Assembly: GCA_001051155.2 (NCBI GenBank)
Contig: JYIP02000004.1
Location: 621,576 to 685,575, forward strand
DNA: 64,000 bases
Origin: Chrysoporthe austroafricana
Taxonomy: Eukaryota; Ascomycota; Sordariomycetes; Diaporthales; Cryphonectriaceae
Reading direction: 5' to 3'
The notes beneath the pieces are model-generated. The model made no database searches. It had not been told where the DNA came from and worked only from the letters and a program-made list of their open reading frames with translations. Both the position numbers and the translations under genes were made by a program. Below, piece after piece: positions 21,511-32,798 of the stretch; positions within the stretch are counted from its first letter, which is position 1; every line of letters begins with the position of its first letter.

Positions 21511-23080
21511 CTCCCGCCCTGCATCCGCCCAGCTTGTCTGTCCCGCCTGTTGTACTGGGCATCACCACCGTTGCACTGTCAAGTCATGTCAGACCTCGTC
21601 GGGCCTGTTTGGCCCTGACGAGAAGAGGAGCGCATGGACCTGACCGCTCCCTGGCCGATCCGGATGCTCTCTATCTACTACGGAGTAATAATTATCTATC
21701 AGATCATCCTCGTCCAACTCACGCTTCACGCGTCCCCACAACGGACGAAACAATTTTGAAATTTTCTTCTTCTTCTTATCCTCCCCCTTCTCCTCCCCTC
21801 CCGCTCGCTCGTCGACCTTCCCTCTGTGACCTCGCGCTTCCGCGCGTCCCGTCGAGTCATCCTGCAGTATGAAATTTTCACCATCACGCTCGCCGTGTGG
21901 GTTTCATGACATGCAGGGTCGTCTTCTTTTGTCGCCCATCACCAAGCTCGCCCCCGGCCCGGTATCGAATTAGCCTGCGCTTATTTCCACCCAGCCGACC
22001 GAGCCGCCTTCTAGAAGCCCTGTAAAAAAGCTCACCATCTGCGGCCGCAGTGCCGGCGGGTCGGGAAGGATCTTGGCCTGCGGGTCCGGGCACAGGGCAC
22101 TGGCTGCTGATCCACTCCCAGATTGTCCCTTCTCGACTTCAGGCGCCGGGTCCTCACCGCGTCTCTCACCCGATCGGAAAACCCCTTCAGGACGTGTTGA
22201 CGACCTCATGGGTTCAACACCTCACGACATATTGAGTAGTCGACGGTGGGACTGCCGCATCGTAACGGCGGTATGGCCAGGGAGTGGGGACTCGCTCGGG
22301 ATGTGACCACCATTATCCCTTGCGAGACTGAGCATCGTGAGCTGATCACCTGCTGGGTTGCATACCATACCCAGTAGCGGTATTCCCGTCCCTACCACGC
22401 GTCGCCGGGCCCCGGAAATAAACCGCCAGGACCAGGCGCCCCCGCAAAACAAAGAGAATGCAAGATAAGGGGGGAGACGCGTCTGAGATTGGGCGTCAAA
22501 GCAGACATGGAAATCCGCGGCCTACTGGATCTGGGCAGCAGACGTTCCCATGCCGAAACCACAAAGCCGAGGGTGGGTCGAGGAGAGGGAGAGCAGGAAA
22601 AAAAAAAAAAAAAAGACAGGCCAAAGACCCCGCAAGATGCAGATCTCAGACGCACGCGCGGCTCCTCTCGCCGAGCGTCGTGGCACCCGCCGGTTGGTAC
22701 GCACGAAGTCTCATGGCAAATAACGACATCGACGAGAACTCACCACTCCTCCAGACTTAGGTGTCGGGGAGGAAGCCAGAGAAACCGTTTGCCCTGCACG
22801 TGGCCGGATCCAGACATTCCTTATCCCTCAGCCCTTATTCGCCACCCCGCCCCCCCTGCTGCAGGTCTGGGGTTCGTTCGGGGGTGTGACTGGAGCCCGC
22901 TGCAATGCACGTCATCAGATAAATATGCCGTGAGCGTGTGTACTATGGTACAGCATATATGTGTGTGCGTATGTGTGGTGGGAAACGGATCGCGCGGTCT
23001 CGGACAGAGACTCCGGCCGCGATGGTGGCGACTTTGGACTCTCACGATGCAGGACAGGAGCTTAATATCGTGAGCACCCC

Positions 23081-23128
23081 AGCACACTCCAGCACACCCC
23101 AGCACACCCCAGCACACCCCAGCACACC
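23081..23128 (+). repeat. AGCACACCCC decamer minisatellite
   Basis: Five tandem copies of AGCACACCCC, the first with one substitution (ACTCC) and the last truncated. A related partial copy precedes it at 23073. Confidence 0.9.
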
Positions 23129-23669
23129 GTCACAACGTACCCTGAGGCCAGTAATAGTGAGCCATCAGGTGCGCCTTGTGAGACACTGGTATTCCTTACT
23201 GCCGAGAAAGCGTTGGCGACAGGTCCGTGCCAGGCACGTTCGGTCTTCTGGTCCGTTCGAAACCAATGTCAGGGTCCCGTGAGGGAGATTGCTACGGGAG
23301 GTTCCGGGGTTCGCGCCGGCGGCCCTCTCCCTTTCCTCCTTGATAGCTTTGCTTGGGGGACCGGTAAGCGACGCCAGACGAGACAGCTGCCGGGCGACGA
23401 TGTCTGATGCCCCAGAAGACGCTCGGAGATCCAAGACGAGGTTTTCATCTAGCCATCATTACTAGTCTTTTGGCCTGGCAGTGACGCTATCATACCTCTC
23501 TGACATTGATTATTACTAGGCTCTCTCCTAGCCCATGACGACCCATCATTCTGTCGTAAAGCCTGCATTACTCACGCCATCATCCCCTCTACTGCAGCTC
23601 CCCGACCCCCGGGGTCCAGCTCGCCCGGCCGCTCCCACGTCTGCAGCTCGCAGCGTGGCGACTTCTGTT

Positions 23670-24702
23670 TCACCTCGGGGGGGGGGGGGTTCGTTCCGCG
23701 CCCGGGCGCCTCCTCACCCGATAGCGATAGAAGAGCCACGCCCCGACCGCGAGCAGCACGGCGGCCGCGAACGTCACCCCGACGCCCAGGCCCGCCGCAG
23801 CCGCGGGGGACAGGCCGGACGTGGAGTGTTTCGACGTTGCTGAGTCTCTCAAGGCCGCCGTGGTGGACGTCGTGGCGGAGCCTGCAGATTGCTAAAGTCG
23901 CGCCGAAGTTAGCTCAGATGGATGAGAGGTGAGTATCTAGGGTGCCAAGGGAGTGAGCGGGCGGCCCGGGGAGGAGGGGGGCCAGAAGCCTTACGAGCGT
24001 GACGACGCCAACAGCCATCGCATACAGCTTGGCTTTGCTGTTGCGATTTGTGATCACCGGGTACGCCCCGGACGTCACTACGGAGGACCAGACGTCACTG
24101 GTCAAGACCTTGCTGCTGGAGGAGCCTGCTTCCTCCATCGTGCTCGTGATCGTGATCGTGCCCTCCACCATCGACGCCGTGTACGACGAGAGCGGGGACG
24201 CGCCGGGGCCCAGGCCCGTGAGAGTCAGGATGATGGACTGTGTGCCGGTGACTGTGATGTAGGGTGCTGTGCAGCCGAAGAACAGCTTCCCGAACGATGC
24301 CGATGTTGTCTGCATATTATAAGCGCTGATACCCACGGCGGACCGGTCATCAGCTGAATGCCATTTTCGTTTTCTCTTTTTTTCTTTTCCTTGTTCAAGA
24401 AGGGGTGGGGAGGGGGAAGGGGTTGGAAGCTGGACGCACGTCGGACAGCAGACAGTCGACCACGAGCCGGAGTAGGCGTTTGCGCTGCCGGCTGAGCTGA
24501 AGCCATCCGGGCACGAGGCCGCCGTGTACGCCGAGCCGACCGTTGGCGTGTAGTTCGGCGGGTAGCAGTCGACGGTAGCCGTGGGCCCGCCTAGGACGTC
24601 GTCGCCAATTGTGTCCCCAGTGACAATCGACCAGTACCACAGGTCGTCCGAGGCGAGGCACCCCTTGCTCTGGGTCCAGTCGGGCGGGATTGTATTCGAC
24701 AT
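23670..24702 (-). CDS. Single-pass cell-surface protein, Cys-rich ectodomain
   Basis: Exons 24702-24440, 24325-23995 and 23891-23670 give 271 residues. Introns are 24439-24326 (GTGCGT..CAG, 114 nt, stop-free and a multiple of three) and 23994-23892 (GTAAGG..TAG). The ectodomain has paired cysteines (DCYPPNYTP, SCPDGFSS, VCCPT, FFGCTAPY), then a Ser/Thr-rich stalk and one transmembrane helix at about 222-243 (AAGLGVGVTFAAAVLLAVGA), followed by YRYRVRRR as the cytosolic stop-transfer. No classical signal peptide is visible, which also seems true of the uncharacterised fungal surface proteins this resembles; those usually carry a longer acidic tail. Here the tail ends just after a run of 13 G (23677-23689). 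One more C in the coding strand would open a further 34-codon tail ending at 23572. A sensor or wall-anchor role is a guess. Confidence 0.68.
23677..23689 (+). repeat. G13 homopolymer inside coding exon
   Basis: Thirteen consecutive G on the plus strand, read as proline codons on the minus strand. It lies directly before the stop of the cell-surface protein and sets the reading frame of its tail. Confidence 0.95.
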
Positions 24703-26862
24703 GATTGCTTGTGGGGCTTGCGGGACCGGTCGTCCTGTCGAGGTCGTTCACTAATAGCCGGGCAAAGAAGAAACGGGAAGAAGGAGGAGGAGGAGGAGAT
24801 GGACGAGGACAAGGAGGCGGAGGACGAGGAGGATGAGGAGGTTGGGGGCGAGGCGCATCGTCCCGAGAGCCTCATGCTTCGGCGTCTAGAGTAGTATGTG
24901 CGTAGATGGGCCTCGGCACCAGAGTACCGGCTAGGTGGCGGGATAGAAGGTCATCAGGATATACAGGAGCTGAGCCTAGGGAGGCACAGCTGAGCGAGGA
25001 AGCCGAGATAATTAGCCCCAAGACAATGCTGCCTGAGACAGCGCGTCAGAGGATGTAAGGCTGACACCCGTTGCAAAAAGAAAGACTGGGTGGGGTCTAT
25101 AAGCTGCAGGTCCCGTAGGAAGCTGAGGACAAAGTCTCCAGTCCATTGGCTACTAGCATTACGGAAGGGTGAGATCTGGCCTGGATCACCACTGCTGTCA
25201 CAATAGCACGGTCATAATCAAGAAGGTCTGGTCTAGGCCCTTTCTATTATATAGTTACCGACTCAAGGAGTTCGTATCTTCTGTCTCGTGCGACGAGTCC
25301 TGGGCTAGGATGGCTCGAGTCACAAGAACAGTGCAGCCTTGTACTGAGAGCGTTTGCTATCAGGTAATGAGGAACTGAAGCATTTGAGCTGGCGTCTCGA
25401 GACGTATGAATGATCAATGCTTTGCGGTCATAATCTCTCCAATGACAACCTAATCTGCTGTCAGCGTTACCAATTGACTGATGCCTCTTCATCCCAGCAT
25501 ACATCTAGATAACCGCAGAGGTGTCTAGCTTGACGGTGTGCATCACCGATCCTATTTTTCTTTATTCCTTCTTTTGATTTGTACTCTTTTTTTTCAGTAA
25601 TGGCGGTCTGTATAAGGGCAACGTTGAAGTGTTTGCTACGCGCACACGAGTACGGGTAAAGGGGCAACACTAAGTCTTGAAATGGGCCTTGTTTAGAAGC
25701 TTTTCTTGACAATTTTTTTCTTATGAGAAAATTCAGTTATTTAATCCTGTATTTGGTTTAAAAGGGGCGGGGGGAACACCACACATACGAGCTCCAGGAA
25801 TCTCACCCAGCGCTGAACACAATGCCCACCAGCATGTTCTTGGGTCAATGAGTTCCTTTTCGCCGTTGTCGCCCTGGTCCGTGTAGCACTATGGTCAGCC
25901 TGCGTGTAGACAAATACGTCATTGAACTCGATATACCAATGTGAGTGCGGCACGCATTTGTCGGTTAGAGCGTGCCACTCACATCGAGTATCGAACGATG
26001 GTGACTTGCAAGGGACACAGTAGAATCCGGTGCTCTTGAGTGAAATGTGGTTTTGGCTGGATTACACATTGACAATCTCACCATCTCGGATGCAATCCGG
26101 CCAAGACTACATTCTCATAAGAGCACCGAGTAATTGGAATGATGCTTCTGAGCCCAAGGATTGCCACAGCGATCAGATTCCCATCGGAGGATCAGCTTCA
26201 ATGGCGCATGAGTGTTGATGGACACGCTGAAGTGGTCAGTCCTGACGTTGTTAGTTCTCATCTGTATTTTGCAGAAGGTCAACAGCATCTCCAGGTCCTC
26301 ATGTGATATGCTCTACCAAGCATCCAGCCTCTCCTCCGGAATCTCGGCAAAACCGGTATGATTTTTCGTAGCCACGCAGTGATAGACGACCTGTAACACC
26401 CTGTCCGTGGCTAGATAGGCTAGGAGATGCTGGAAGGTAAGTATGTTGTTGATGCGGAAAAGAATAAACTCCCGGACGTTCCTGCTTCTTGTACCCTATT
26501 GGCGGCTAAGATTTAAAAAGCGTAAGACGTGGTCGTACTGGTGACGAGTAGACCTGTCACGACAGGCTCGAATCATGAACAACAATATTGCACACGTAGC
26601 CGCTTCGTTGTGGTAGAAATAGTTGGGACGTATGCACGTACCGAAATTGCGGTTATGGGCTTTAGAACGACCCCAGGGACGACGGTCAGGGTACATGAGC
26701 AACATATACATCGAGAGGCGCGTGCAAAGACGAAAGACAAATTGTAGCAGCAGAAGTAATATTGATTGGCAATGCCTTTTCCCAACCTAGCGCCCATCCT
26801 TATGCATCTACCTCAGGGTATTCTACCATTTACAGCTCACCAACACAGGCTACAAGGGATGC
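24703..26862. other. Spacer without recognisable gene
   Basis: Between the start of the cell-surface protein gene and the 3' end of RRP5. An acidic GGA-rich purine tract (24776-24845) lies upstream of the former. The rest is AT-leaning with short open frames that have no family character. One minus-strand ORF at 25953-25741 looks partly protein-like (HSHWYIEFNDVFVYTQ) but is too short and isolated to support. Confidence 0.4.
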
Positions 26863-29800
26863 TCACTCATCCCCTTCCACCTTTGCAGCCTTCTTCCTCG
26901 CTTCCGCCTCTCTCGCCCACTCCTTCGCCTTAGCACTGACCTTCTCGCGACTCTTCGCATTGCCGTTCTCCTCTTCCCACTTAGCCCACCGTTGGAACCA
27001 CCCCTTCGCCTTATGCGGCTTCAATCCTTTCATCTTCAGCCCGCGCTCGAACACACCTCTCACTGCCGTAGCGTCGACCTCCTTGCCCTGTTTTTTGGCG
27101 GTAGAGTACGCCGAGACCTCGAGGTCAAGCAGCTGGTTCCACAAGTCAAACTTCTTGGGGTACGCGGACAGCAACCCCTCGAACATCGTCCGCCCGCGCT
27201 CCTGGTCGCCACTTGCCGAGCGGAATTCGAGCGCCGCGAATTTGGTCATCAGCGAGACGTGCGTATGTGAAGGCAGCGCCTGTGTCGCACGAGGCAGGAG
27301 GACGCGGGCGCGCTCGGCATCTTCGATGGTGTTGTGCAAGAAGTGCGCGTAGTTGATCCAGACCGAAGGAGACTTGGCTCCAAATTTCTTGGTCATGCTT
27401 TGGAAGAGCTCGTCGGCTTTCTGTTGAGGGTGTCATTAGTATCTGTGTCTCATTGGGAATTTGAGATGTGGTACTCACATCGTGTTTGTTAGTCTTGATG
27501 TAGATGGTTGTCAACCGTTCGTAGACTACTTGCTCATCGTTATATTGGCAAGCACGCTTGAAGACCTCCTCCAGGGATTCGTTCGCGCCGTAGGCGTTCT
27601 CTAAATTGAGGTAGGCGGTCCAAACGTTAAGCTTCTCTGCCTCCTCGCGGATGTTGATTGTCTTGAGAGCGCGCTCAGCGATCTCACGGGCGTTTGCGGG
27701 CTCGCTGACTTGCAGATGGAAAGCCATATATCGCATCCACAAGTCGGAAGAATCCGGCTGTCCCAGCAAGAGCCTCTCAAAATCGCTTGCTGTCTGCGGC
27801 CCATTAGCGTCAAGTTGGGCTGTGCGGTCGACCTGGATTTCCGGCCGCCTCTTCTTCTTTTTCTTGTCTTTGCTGTCGCTTTCATCGGATTCAACATCAG
27901 ACTCATCAGCGGCTTCATCAAGAGCTCCACCAGACCAGTCAAAACCGCCAGCATCCAGACCATCAGCATCAGCAAGCTCCACCATCTCATCGTCTTCATC
28001 CTCTCCCTCTGAGGATTCATCCTGGTTATCGGTGCCGCGAATAATGATCTCAGGGGCATCCTGGAATATTTGATCATCATCACTGTCATCCTCATCCTCG
28101 TCAGATCCAAGAGGGGCCCCAGCATCATCCTCCAGATCATCCATGTCCTCGTCCGATTCCTCCTCGAAATAAGAAGGCTTTAGGCCAAAGCTAATCTTCT
28201 TCTTCTCGAGGTCGATCTTCATGATGCGAGCCTTTACAACGTCACCAGGGCTGTACAGCTTTCTGGCGTCCTTTACAGGTTTCTCCGCCATTTCACTCCT
28301 GTGGCACAGACCACTGACGTTTGCCGTGCCATCAATGACGATGAAAGCGCCAAATTCTTCAACCCCACGCACCTTTCCAGTGACCACCTGCCCTTCGATG
28401 AAGTCAGACAGTGTCTTTGGAGGCACGTACTCGTTGTCGACGATGGACGACTTCAGACTCATGTTCACCTGCCCAGCAGCCACATCAACCGCAATGATGC
28501 GACCCTTGACAAGCTGGTCAACCCGAAAATTCTGCTTCCAGTCTTTCAAGAACGAATCCGACAGGTTGGAGATCTTGACGAAGGCTGTGACGTGGCCGCC
28601 AAGATTAATGAAGAGACCCTGATCTGCAACATTCTTGACGAAGCCTCGCATGATTCCACCCGACTTGAGGGCAGAGACAGTTGTGACCTCTGGATCCTTG
28701 ACTGGTAGGTTTGAATTAAGTACCCGCGATGGGCGGGTGGAAAGCCGTAGCTTCTTGTTGCTTGCGTCAATGTCAATCACTGCAACTCTGATGATTTCGT
28801 TCTTGGTGTACTTCTTTGGTTTCGCCTCGTCGTAGTTATCATCGAGGTCCGCGAGATGAACCGGTCCAGAGACGTCTTCGCTTAGCTGCACCATGACTTG
28901 TCGATCGCTGACCTTGGTGATCTTGCCCGGCAAGACCAGGCCCTTCTTGACAGTATCCCATGTTATCGTGTTTGACGAATCCGAGGACCTAGCCGTAAGG
29001 TCAAGACGATTCTGGGATGCATCCACGGTCTTGACTCGCACTTGCATTGCAGAGCCAATGGGGAAGCTGGCAGAAGGGTTGCTGAGCAGTGACAGGTCAT
29101 CGGACGCGTCATTGATGGCCATTCTTCCACGTACTGACGGCGATAGATTGACCCAGAGGCAATTCGTCTTGATGTTGTTGACGAACCCTATCCACTCGGA
29201 TCCAGCTTCGATATGGCCTAGCGATAGCAACCCGGGCTCGCCTTCTTCCTTTAGGTCGCTTGGCTTGGCAGATAATTCGATCAATGAATGTGTTGAGCGA
29301 TGAGAGATCGGCAAGAAGCGGTGATTTCTTGCATCGTGTACGCCGAGAACTTTGACCTTGATGATCTGTTTCTGCTTGAATTTCTGCAACGGATTCTTTG
29401 GGTTCCGAATCTCGTCCCAGGAGTCGAAAACCTGTGATACGTCCACACGGCCTTGGATGTTGTCAGCAAGCTGCACGTTCAGCTGTGTACTCTTGATTGA
29501 CACAATTTTGGCCTTTGTAATTTTGCCAACAGAAATGTCATCTTCGGTCTGGATCGACTTATCGACAGGGTTCTCAACCGGCTTTGAGGTGGTCCTGGAT
29601 TTGGCTGATCTCTGCTCCTTGGCATCTGCGACTGATGGAATTGCAACGACCGCTCGAGAATGTTCCCGGTCCACGGAAACGACCTTGACTGATATCGACT
29701 GCAGTTTGTGCAAGCCAAAGTCCTGCTCCTTCTGCTGCTCTTGAGGTATCATAGCTGCTGGAAGGAGTGCTGTCAGGTTGCCACCGAACTGCACGAAGAC

Positions 29801-32365
29801 GGCTGTAGGAGTAATATTCCGGACAAAACCGTGAACCAGCTGTCCGGCCTCGACCTTCTCCCAAGTCGAAAGTAGTTTGCCCTCCCTCGCTGCAGAAACC
29901 AAGCTCGGCTTCAAGGTTACTGTGAGAGCCCGACGGCCCTCATTCTTCTCCAGAACCGCCAGATCACTCAGTGTCTGCCCAACGTGTATCCTTTTCAGTG
30001 CAGCTCGATCTTTGGCGGCAGACTTGTCCGTCAAGTGACCGACGGTAAGCACAGCCTTCAGCAAGCTGTCCTCCAACTCAACGAAGACGTCGTCCTCGGT
30101 CTTCTGGCTGACTTTACCCGAAACAAGATCACCAACGCCAAGCTTCTTGAGAGCCAACTGCTTGTCCATGCCGAACGCCGCAGGGTCTTTGCAAGACACA
30201 ACGAGTCTGTTGGTCTCGGCGTCAACATCGATCACGTGCACGTTAACAACCTGGCCCTGGCGGAAGTGCTCCTTGGGGTCGCTGATGTAGGCTTCGCTCA
30301 TCTCAGAGAGTGGAAGAAAGCCACGCAAATGGCCGTAGAACTGGACAACAGCGCCATTTTGGAGAACATTCATAATTGTTCCAAGCACTTGCATGCCGAC
30401 CGAAACGTCATCAAAGGACTTGATGGATTTCTCGTCAGAATTGACCAGGGTCTTCTTCAAAGTGAGACGGAGTTGGCGCTTCGATGGGTTGGTCGACAGG
30501 ACTCGCGCCTTGACTTTCATGCCCTCTCGAAACTTCTTTTCTGGATGTTGCAAACGAACATCGGAAAGATGCATCTCAGGAACCAGCCCTGATATGCCGT
30601 CCGCAAGTTTCACGATGAGGCCATGCACGCCATTCTCGCCAATAACAAGCTTCTCCACGACACCGTTGACAATATCTCCCACAGGTACATCCTCGATGCG
30701 GAGGAACGGCTGCTCGAGCACAGTCTTCTCGAAAGAAAGCAGGAAAAATCCATCAAAGGCGTTATATCCGACGACGCGGCCCCGGTGCTTGGTGCCAACC
30801 TTAAATGGACCACTGGACTCGTATAGACCGTCAACCTTTCCATCCTTGACTCGAGAAATGTGGACAAAGCCAGGTATGCCTTCGACACCCACGTCAACAA
30901 AGAGACCGATATCGGTTTCGACTTGTTTGACAACGCATTCTTCGACCAAGGATGAGATGGGCAGCACCTCTAGAGGCTTCTTCTCATCATCATCAATCTT
31001 TACGCCCACCTCCCTCAGGGATTTGACGTGTTCCAGAATTGAGATGCCTAGTTTTGTCTTTTTCGCTTCGGGAAACGTGCAAATTACTCTTGCCTTGAGC
31101 TTTGACCCGACTTTATACTTGGCCGCCAGATCTGTACCGTTCGGTCCAATGCCTGAGTGGATATGATCGGCAGTGACATCGAGATGGCCCATGACTTTGC
31201 CGATAAGACCACGTTCTGTTGTCTCGGACACAATAACCTCGACAGCTGTGCCAGGGACAAAGGTATTGATCGTGGTAGCCTCGGACGGAAAGTTCTTGCA
31301 GCTGCCTAGCTTGTCGCTCTTCGTGGACACCTGAACAACCTTTCGGTTTGCGCTCAAGCCCGTGGAGATGCACAAGAAGACATTGCCTGGCTGTAGCCTG
31401 CCCTTAGAGATGCTGGGATCAACCTCTTTCTTTGGCATGAAACCGGTGATCTTGGAGTCTGTGATGCCAATATCCATGACGTATCCGTGATCCTCAACAC
31501 TGGCAATAGACGCCATGACGGTGCTATTCGTGACAATCTCTTGCGGAGATAGTGTCGAATTGGCGTCCTCTGGTCGGAGGGACAGCTCTATGCGCCTCTT
31601 CGCCTTGCTCGGCAGTGCAGACGAGTCTTCCATCGTCGACACGACATAGGCTCGGAGATATTGTCCAATCTCGAATAAATCCTTCGGATCGACGTCATCG
31701 TCCAGTGAATTGTCTTCGTCAGTGTCGTCCAAAGCAGCTGCTTCCTCAATTCTCTTCGTGAGCGCCGGTGAGATGGCGGCAATCGAAACATGGCCGACAA
31801 GGTTGTTCGGCAAAGCCAGGGCAATTTCGAGGTCGTTGATCTCGCATACTTGGCCAAGAACGAGTGAGCCCTTTACAAGTCGCTGTCATCCGAGTCAGCC
31901 AGTCTCTCGCAGTGCAGATCCGCAATTGAACGCGCATACCTTGTAATTAAGACCTTCGATCTTGACAGCATCCTCGTCGCGAGTTGGTTTACCTGTTCCC
32001 TTGCCCTCCTTGGCTTGTGACTTGCGCTTTTTCTTCTTCGAATCTTTGCCTCCAGCCTTGACCGACTTTCCGGACTCTTCCTCGAAGAGTGCATCGCGCT
32101 TCGCCTCGATGGTGATTTGCTTGTGCTCGAGGGGGGTGAGGACGCTGCCGCCGCCTCGGGGAAAGAGAGGCTCTTCCTGCTTGGTCGTCGCAATTACCGG
32201 CGCAGATGAGGGGGTCTTTTCGGTTGCCTTCGAGCCCTTTTTGTCCTCACCCCTACCTGGCTTTTCTGATTTCGCCTTCTTCGAGGGTCTGGTGTCGGTG
32301 GCCGGCTTCACATCTTTTGTGGAGGAGCTGGCGGACGGCGCGCCCTTCCGTTTGAGAGAACTCAT
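26863..32365 (-). CDS. RRP5: rRNA biogenesis protein Rrp5 (S1 and HAT repeats)
   Basis: Exons 32365-31940, 31882-27479 and 27420-26863 encode 1795 residues; introns of 57 and 58 nt (GTATGC..CAG and GTGAGT..CAG) are both phase 0. The start MSSLKRK lies in a Lys-rich, Ser-rich N-terminus. From about residue 142 a long series of S1 RNA-binding domains follows (for example VGDLVSGKVSQKTEDDVFVE and GQVVTGKVRGVEEFGAFIVI). An acidic Asp/Glu linker lies at about 1380-1460, ending in KKKKKRRPE. The C-terminus is made of HAT/TPR helices (WMRYMAFHLQ, ERARVLLPRATQALP, FDLWNQLLDLE). Yeast Rrp5 works in the nucleolus on pre-rRNA cleavages for both 18S and 5.8S rRNA. Length and order match the family. It is divergent from the hydrolase-like gene. 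Confidence 0.97.
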
Positions 32366-32798
32366 GATCCCATGTGGTGATGACTTGCCACCTGTGTAGT
32401 GGGGTGTGAGCAGGAAAGACCCGGGTCGAAAGAAAAACGCTGCCAGGGAGCGTCGCAACAACAGGCGAGCTTGAAGTTGTCTCTTCAACAAACGGAACAA
32501 AAAAGAAAAAGAAAAAAATCGAAGTCAAACAGGGATGCATGCTATCGATAAGCAAGCTACCCTCGGCAGGCATCTGGTGGGGGTCCCATGTCAGCATGGC
32601 TGGCATGTGTGCAGGGGTTCAGGGGTGTCTAGTCAGTGCTGGGCGCATGTGCCAATGACTCCATAGCATTCAAGGTACAACCGACAAACACAGATATACC
32701 AACTTGACCGTAACAAAACACCACGCCCCTCCCAGAACCATGATATAAACCAAGCAGTCCTCGCCGTATGCCTTCTTTCACCTAGCACGTCTCTGGCC
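32366..32798. promoter_or_regulatory. RRP5/hydrolase divergent promoter
   Basis: The 433 bp between the two start codons must serve both genes. It contains GCTATCGATAAGC at 32541-32553, which matches elements in two other promoters of the window. A TATA-like ATATAAA (32744-32750) lies about 50 bp before the plus-strand ATG. Confidence 0.6.
32541..32553 (+). promoter_or_regulatory. TATCGATAAG element
   Basis: GCTATCGATAAGC, 176 bp upstream of the RRP5 start and 246 bp upstream of the hydrolase start. It contains overlapping ATCGAT palindrome and GATAAG (GATA-factor type) sites. Confidence 0.4.

Larger units (their letters stand above)
19411..23571. other. Long repeat-bearing spacer
   Basis: About 4.2 kb between two minus-strand genes. 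It contains GGCAG tandem units near 19780-19800, four GACA units at 20623-20638, TTTTTAC repeats at 21486-21510, a strong pyrimidine tract at about 21764-21830 (CTT/CCT-rich, as seen near fungal transcription starts on the plus strand), an A-run of about 18 near 22597-22614 and a 10-mer minisatellite at 23081-23128. No frame has convincing protein character. An untranslated transcript or long 5' leader is possible. Confidence 0.4.

Noticed and set aside
22458..22760. Plus-strand frame ending MANNDIDENSPLLQT, like the N-terminus of a vacuolar transporter
   Set aside because: It stops at once, no exon with transmembrane helices follows, and the upstream part is low-complexity (poly-A-derived lysines).
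23073..23130. CRISPR-like regular repeat
   Set aside because: Head-to-tail 10-mer units without unique spacers; a eukaryotic minisatellite.
24781..24860. GGA/GAC-rich tract encoding an acidic peptide
   Set aside because: Simple purine repeat in the upstream flank of a minus-strand gene; no plausible exon.
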